Assembly: GCA_019873645.1 (NCBI GenBank)
Contig: JAIOAX010000010.1
Span: forward strand, 62,001-126,000
Direction of reading: 5' to 3'
From: Chloroflexota bacterium
Lineage (GTDB): Bacteria; Chloroflexota; Anaerolineae; B4-G1; SLSP01
Length of the DNA stretch: 64,000 nt
Below, piece after piece: positions 63,001 through 64,000 of the stretch (position 1 is the first letter of the stretch; each line of letters opens with the position of its first letter). Made by a program: the position numbers and the translations under genes. The notes beneath the pieces were generated by a model. That model saw only the letters and a program-made list of their open reading frames with translations, was not told the origin of the DNA and searched no databases.

Positions 63001-64000
63001 GGTGTATTCGATGCCCGAACCCAGCACGACGACGGTCGTGTGCGGCGTGCCGACGACGCCGTTCTCGTCGTAGGTCGGGTTGGCGGCCAGGCCGGCCGGC
63101 AGCGTGGTCTGGTCTACCGTGATGGTGTAGCCGCTGGTATTGCTCGGTGGGACATCCGTGAAGATATAGCGGCCTCGCGCGTCGGTGTAGGTGGTGCGGC
63201 TGACCGGATTGCCGTCAATATCCGTTCCGACAAGAGTGACCTTGACATTGGGGATGCCCGGCTCGCCGGCGTCCTGGTCGCCGTCGCCGTCTTCATCCAC
63301 CCAGACGTAATCGCCCAGCGTGCTGGTCAACCTGACGGTGGCCTGGGCGGGCAGACTGCGGATGGGTTCCGTGTTATAGAAAGCATAGGCTATCGCCGTG
63401 TTGGTGGTTTGTGCAGACAGACGGGTGGTACACCGGAAAACCCAGGTCTCGCCTGGGTCGAGGGCATTGTTGGTATTATTATCGCCGCTGCTATAGTGCA
63501 CCGGCGCGCAAAAATCATCCACTACGGTCACGTCGTTGACCGAGGTGCTAAAGGTCTGGATGAGCTTGACTTCGTAGGTGTAGGTCACCTCGCCGCCGGG
63601 GGCGACAAAGGATTTGTCGGCGACTTTGCGCAGGCGGATCTGCGAGCCGTAAGGGGGGATGCCCATGCCCAGGTCCATCGCCTCTTCGTCACCTGAGAAA
63701 CTCAAGGCCGGGTTCTGCCCGAACGCGGCAGCCAGCAGTGTGTCATCGCAGGTGCGGATATAGGCGCCGGTCATGTCAAAGTCGCCGTCGGGGGCATAAT
63801 CAATGTGCACTTCGTCAATGGACCAGGTATCTCCCGCTTCCAGATTGCCGATGGTACGGAAGCGAACGGTGGTGTTGGCGCTGTTGTAAGCGGAGGTAAT
63901 ATAGACCCGGTTCGCATACTCGCCGGTGGCAAAGGAAATCGGCCCATTGATGATCTCGAGCGTAGTCCAGGTGCTTCCGTCCGGCGAGACTTCGACGGCG
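57034..64000 (-). CDS. Giant SdrD-type surface protein, 5' end outside window
   Basis: At least 2,321 residues; the frame stays open to base 64000 and GTG 63810 is not a real start. Starting inside a jelly-roll domain (SPDGSTWTTLEII), it continues with a DUF11-like part, six SdrD_B-type modules (each opening 'xGDxxWxDxDxDGxxDxGEPG'), a DUF11 domain interrupted by a jelly-roll (YYLDDFATQSYSG...NIYLYVDNVRF), a second set of six SdrD_B modules in the same order, a GEVED-like domain (GLWIDWGDGTGGLPDG...GEVEDYRKDW), a fibronectin-like domain, and the tail FTVFLPLVFRQE. The DxDxDG loops probably bind calcium. Adhesive or surface-layer-like role inferred. Confidence 0.88.
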   Translation of the reverse strand, partial: AVEVSPDGSTWTTLEIINGPISFATGEYANRVYITSAYNSANTTVRFRTIGNLEAGDTWSIDEVHIDYAPDGDFDMTGAYIRTCDDTLLAAAFGQNPALSFSGDEEAMDLGMGIPPYGSQIRLRKVADKSFVAPGGEVTYTYEVKLIQTFSTSVNDVTVVDDFCAPVHYSSGDNNTNNALDPGETWVFRCTTRLSAQTTNTAIAYAFYNTEPIRSLPAQATVRLTSTLGDYVWVDEDGDGDQDAGEPGIPNVKVTLVGTDIDGNPVSRTTYTDARGRYIFTDVPPSNTSGYTITVDQTTLPAGLAANPTYDENGVVGTPHTTVVVLGSGIEYTTADFGYNWASPAQTNTNTGLGMIGNRVWIDANGNGRQDPGEPGLYNVTVELLTAGPDGIFGTADDIIAATTTTDYAGNYAFDELAASAYIVRIPSPPGGYTLTGDPDQPGASCTVCDGRTTMPIVLAPGDVYLNADFGYQPTSGYGATIGDTLWVDADRDNVPDADEPSLPGVTVSLIRDLNGNGIWDAGEPIIATTLTNQNGEYAFTGVPVADGVGTDDYLVWVNDTANVLGELRPVYDSDSVGTPNLSVVSNLTPSGNLDQDFAYAPPGHDADEALVGDTIWLDQNGNGVYAPSEGLEGVVVNLLNNSGQIIARAITNENGQYFFGGLAGGTYTVDININSLPNYGIGLTNFSDPDGGTPHRATLTLASGGINLAQDFGYRNLSGYTIGGTLWHDTDADGLLEGSESGRYAGVTVALYTDSNDNGVWDPADMLVGTTTTDASGNYAFTGLPNDRYFVDVTDDAQVLLGNWKSTGPTPGADNNSQADYYTVVLAGANNFTADFGYYRDPARIGDFVWEDLDRDGIQDPGEPGLAGVTVQLTIVWPGGGGSTILTTVTDASGYYSFGNLLLDEDFDGVGTPEPTFSITFSTPTTYELTTPNAGSDDTKDSDYTGTPLAVTVTEGQYNDTIDCGFRNTYLSIYKTSNANAAVNAGDTIQYTIVIANNTPVLHTGIAVTDPLPGGTTYVAQSTVATGYLAGSFYYLDDFATQSYSGAGPGSAAWGTNWTEVGESDGVGAGSLRVVNTGWTGGSPWYLRIQPTNTNRRIWRQANMSTCSAGGTLSYDYRNALNTTGREVRARIYVGGTQQGADLAVYNSSNQGSGNASFTLTGAQMASNTQVSFDVTAAGTDNIYLYVDNVRFTCNTLSAATKDNIPGGVNPDLQNGAPPSLVVASDGFALNPGQSMQITFRVTVNAPTVLFSIDNTASVVSTQQPAPRSASVSDPVNRLAAIGDRVWLDENSDGVQDAGEPGIANVRVTLTGTDINGNSVNRTTVTDSEGRYLFNVPAGSYTISVDPNSLAPGLAANPTYDENGIATPHTTAVMVGIGQEHVTANFGYNWAATGDVTGNTGTGAIGDRIWADADGDGRQDPGEPGLYGVTVELLTAGPDGRFGTADDVVAATTTTDYAGHYIFDDLAVGAYVVRVTPPTGYTQTGDPDSFGAVCVACDNRTTTPILLAPGDVYVNADFGYQPEAGTSATIGDTLWVDANRNNTPDAGEPRLAGVSVVLIRDLNGNGIQDAGEPIIAATLTNQNGEYAFTGVPVTDGVGTDDYLVWVNDTANVLAELTPAYDSDGSGTPNISAVADLTPAGNLDQDFAYAPPGHDAGEGSIGDTIFLDRNGSNGYNPGEGLEGVRVRLYASDGSTLLAETVTNENGQYFFGNLPAGTYVVRIATTTLPNGGVGLTNTVDPDTPSPGNNQSTVTIGAGGINLNQDFGYVSSALNTIGGTIWNDTNADGTLAGGENGRFAGVTVALYNASGNLVATTTTDSNGNYAFINLPDGTYRVNVTDEAHVLNGYWKSNGADPGADNHSQVDPYTVSVSGGQTNTTADFGYYVAPAALGDYVWLDRNNNGIQASDEPGIRGVKVTLTIAYPNGGTTTLVTYTDRDGMYSFGNLLLDENFNLADATNGTPTYTINFTLPPGMSASPVGQGGDPAQDSNGLSPIASPLYRGQPDITYDSGFWTNRLDLGDLPNVYYTEFRHGPAHILFPESATPNVPATAADGTPAVWLGNIVDVESNGQPGELANLDDNSNLDEDGLGVPSQVIPGSTANFIVTVNASAAGTTVYFGLWIDWGDGTGGLPDGVFDAFYAGNGVTGSPTNVNVPVSVPANYSPGGRVYIRLRAADFPLLEGDSTGTIINGEVEDYRKDWPTAITLADFTAAPQGNAILLTWETAAELDNAGFNLYRSETPAGPYTLLNDTLIPPQFPGEVIGGVYTWLDTEVQPGVTYFYKLEDIDLQGVSTFHGPVTVTARAATSAPTFTVFLPLVFRQE
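57960..63320 (-). repeat. Two ~2.2-kb blocks of six SdrD modules
   Basis: Block 1 spans about 63320-61090, block 2 about 60160-57960. Modules match pairwise in order (A-F and A'-F'): both second modules contain LTAGPDG-FGTADD, both third modules DLNGNGI and DGVGTDDYLVWVNDTANVL, both fifth modules a GGTxWxDTxADG start. Intermodule identity within a block is much lower than between partners. Confidence 0.85.

Noticed and set aside
58753..63696. 1,647-codon open frame on the plus strand
   Set aside because: It is antisense to the SdrD-type gene and arises from its repeated, stop-poor codon pattern; the minus strand encodes recognisable domains while this product does not.

Overview
The window (64 kb, GC-rich, no ribosomal RNA operon) most resembles a Chloroflexota chromosome, probably from the Anaerolineae/Caldilinea side. 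This is inferred from gene content: large secreted proteins built from DUF11 and SdrD-type repeats and ending in an (F/Y)LPLV(L/F) tail, Thr/Pro-rich 'TPTPTP' linkers on a lipoprotein and a LysM protein, an AfsR-like activator, SpoVS without other sporulation genes, and an rpmF-fabD-fabG-Asp23-nusB cluster. It is a chromosomal mosaic: housekeeping blocks alternate with surface-protein genes and intergenic spaces full of short repeats. No phage, plasmid, transposase or CRISPR array is visible.

Layout. 1-3.8 kb: 3' part of a giant surface protein (six DUF11 domains, PKD, three near-identical Ig-like repeats). 3.8-9.1 kb: small cytosolic protein, tRNA-Pro(CGG), a short palindromic element, undecaprenyl-diphosphatase, a PstS-like lipoprotein, a beta-lactamase-fold protein lacking its catalytic serine, and a DUF218 protein preceded by a second short element with a 9-bp target duplication. 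9.3-12.7 kb: NatA/NatB-type ABC exporter operon. 13.0-16.4 kb (minus): AlbA-type regulator, small membrane protein, SpoVS, ornithine aminotransferase. 16.6-21.9 kb (plus): KAP NTPase fused to a formylglycine-generating-enzyme-like domain, a doubly degenerate receiver-GGDEF protein, ComEC. 21.9-26.4 kb: hypothetical gene, broken small membrane gene, corrinoid protein, class II aldolase, CobW GTPase, and divergently a phosphopantetheinyl transferase. 26.6-34.0 kb: sensor kinase, response regulator, queuosine-precursor transporter, Era; then on the minus strand methionine aminopeptidase and Tgt.

34.4-44.2 kb (minus) is the main accessory region: an AfsR/SARP-type regulator, a ~490-bp array of alternating hairpins, then an operon of a small conserved protein, a beta-helix CSLREA-type surface protein and a DUF11-metzincin surface protease. 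44.6-53.8 kb returns to housekeeping: Ig-like lipoprotein, Trm112-like protein, a decayed DUF123 nuclease gene, galactose mutarotase, rpmF-fabD-fabG-asp23-nusB, a COG2403 P-loop protein, and 3-methyladenine glycosylase. 53.9-64 kb (minus): CpaE/TadZ-like response regulator-ATPase, a hypothetical protein, a zinc-ribbon/LysM protein, and a >2,300-residue SdrD-type surface protein that runs off the window.

How it fits together: fatty-acid and peptidoglycan-lipid genes, signalling modules and a set of very large exported proteins dominate. Four independently encoded surface proteins share the same short C-terminal tail, which suggests a common but unidentified anchoring or export route. All assignments come from reading the sequence; no database search was run.
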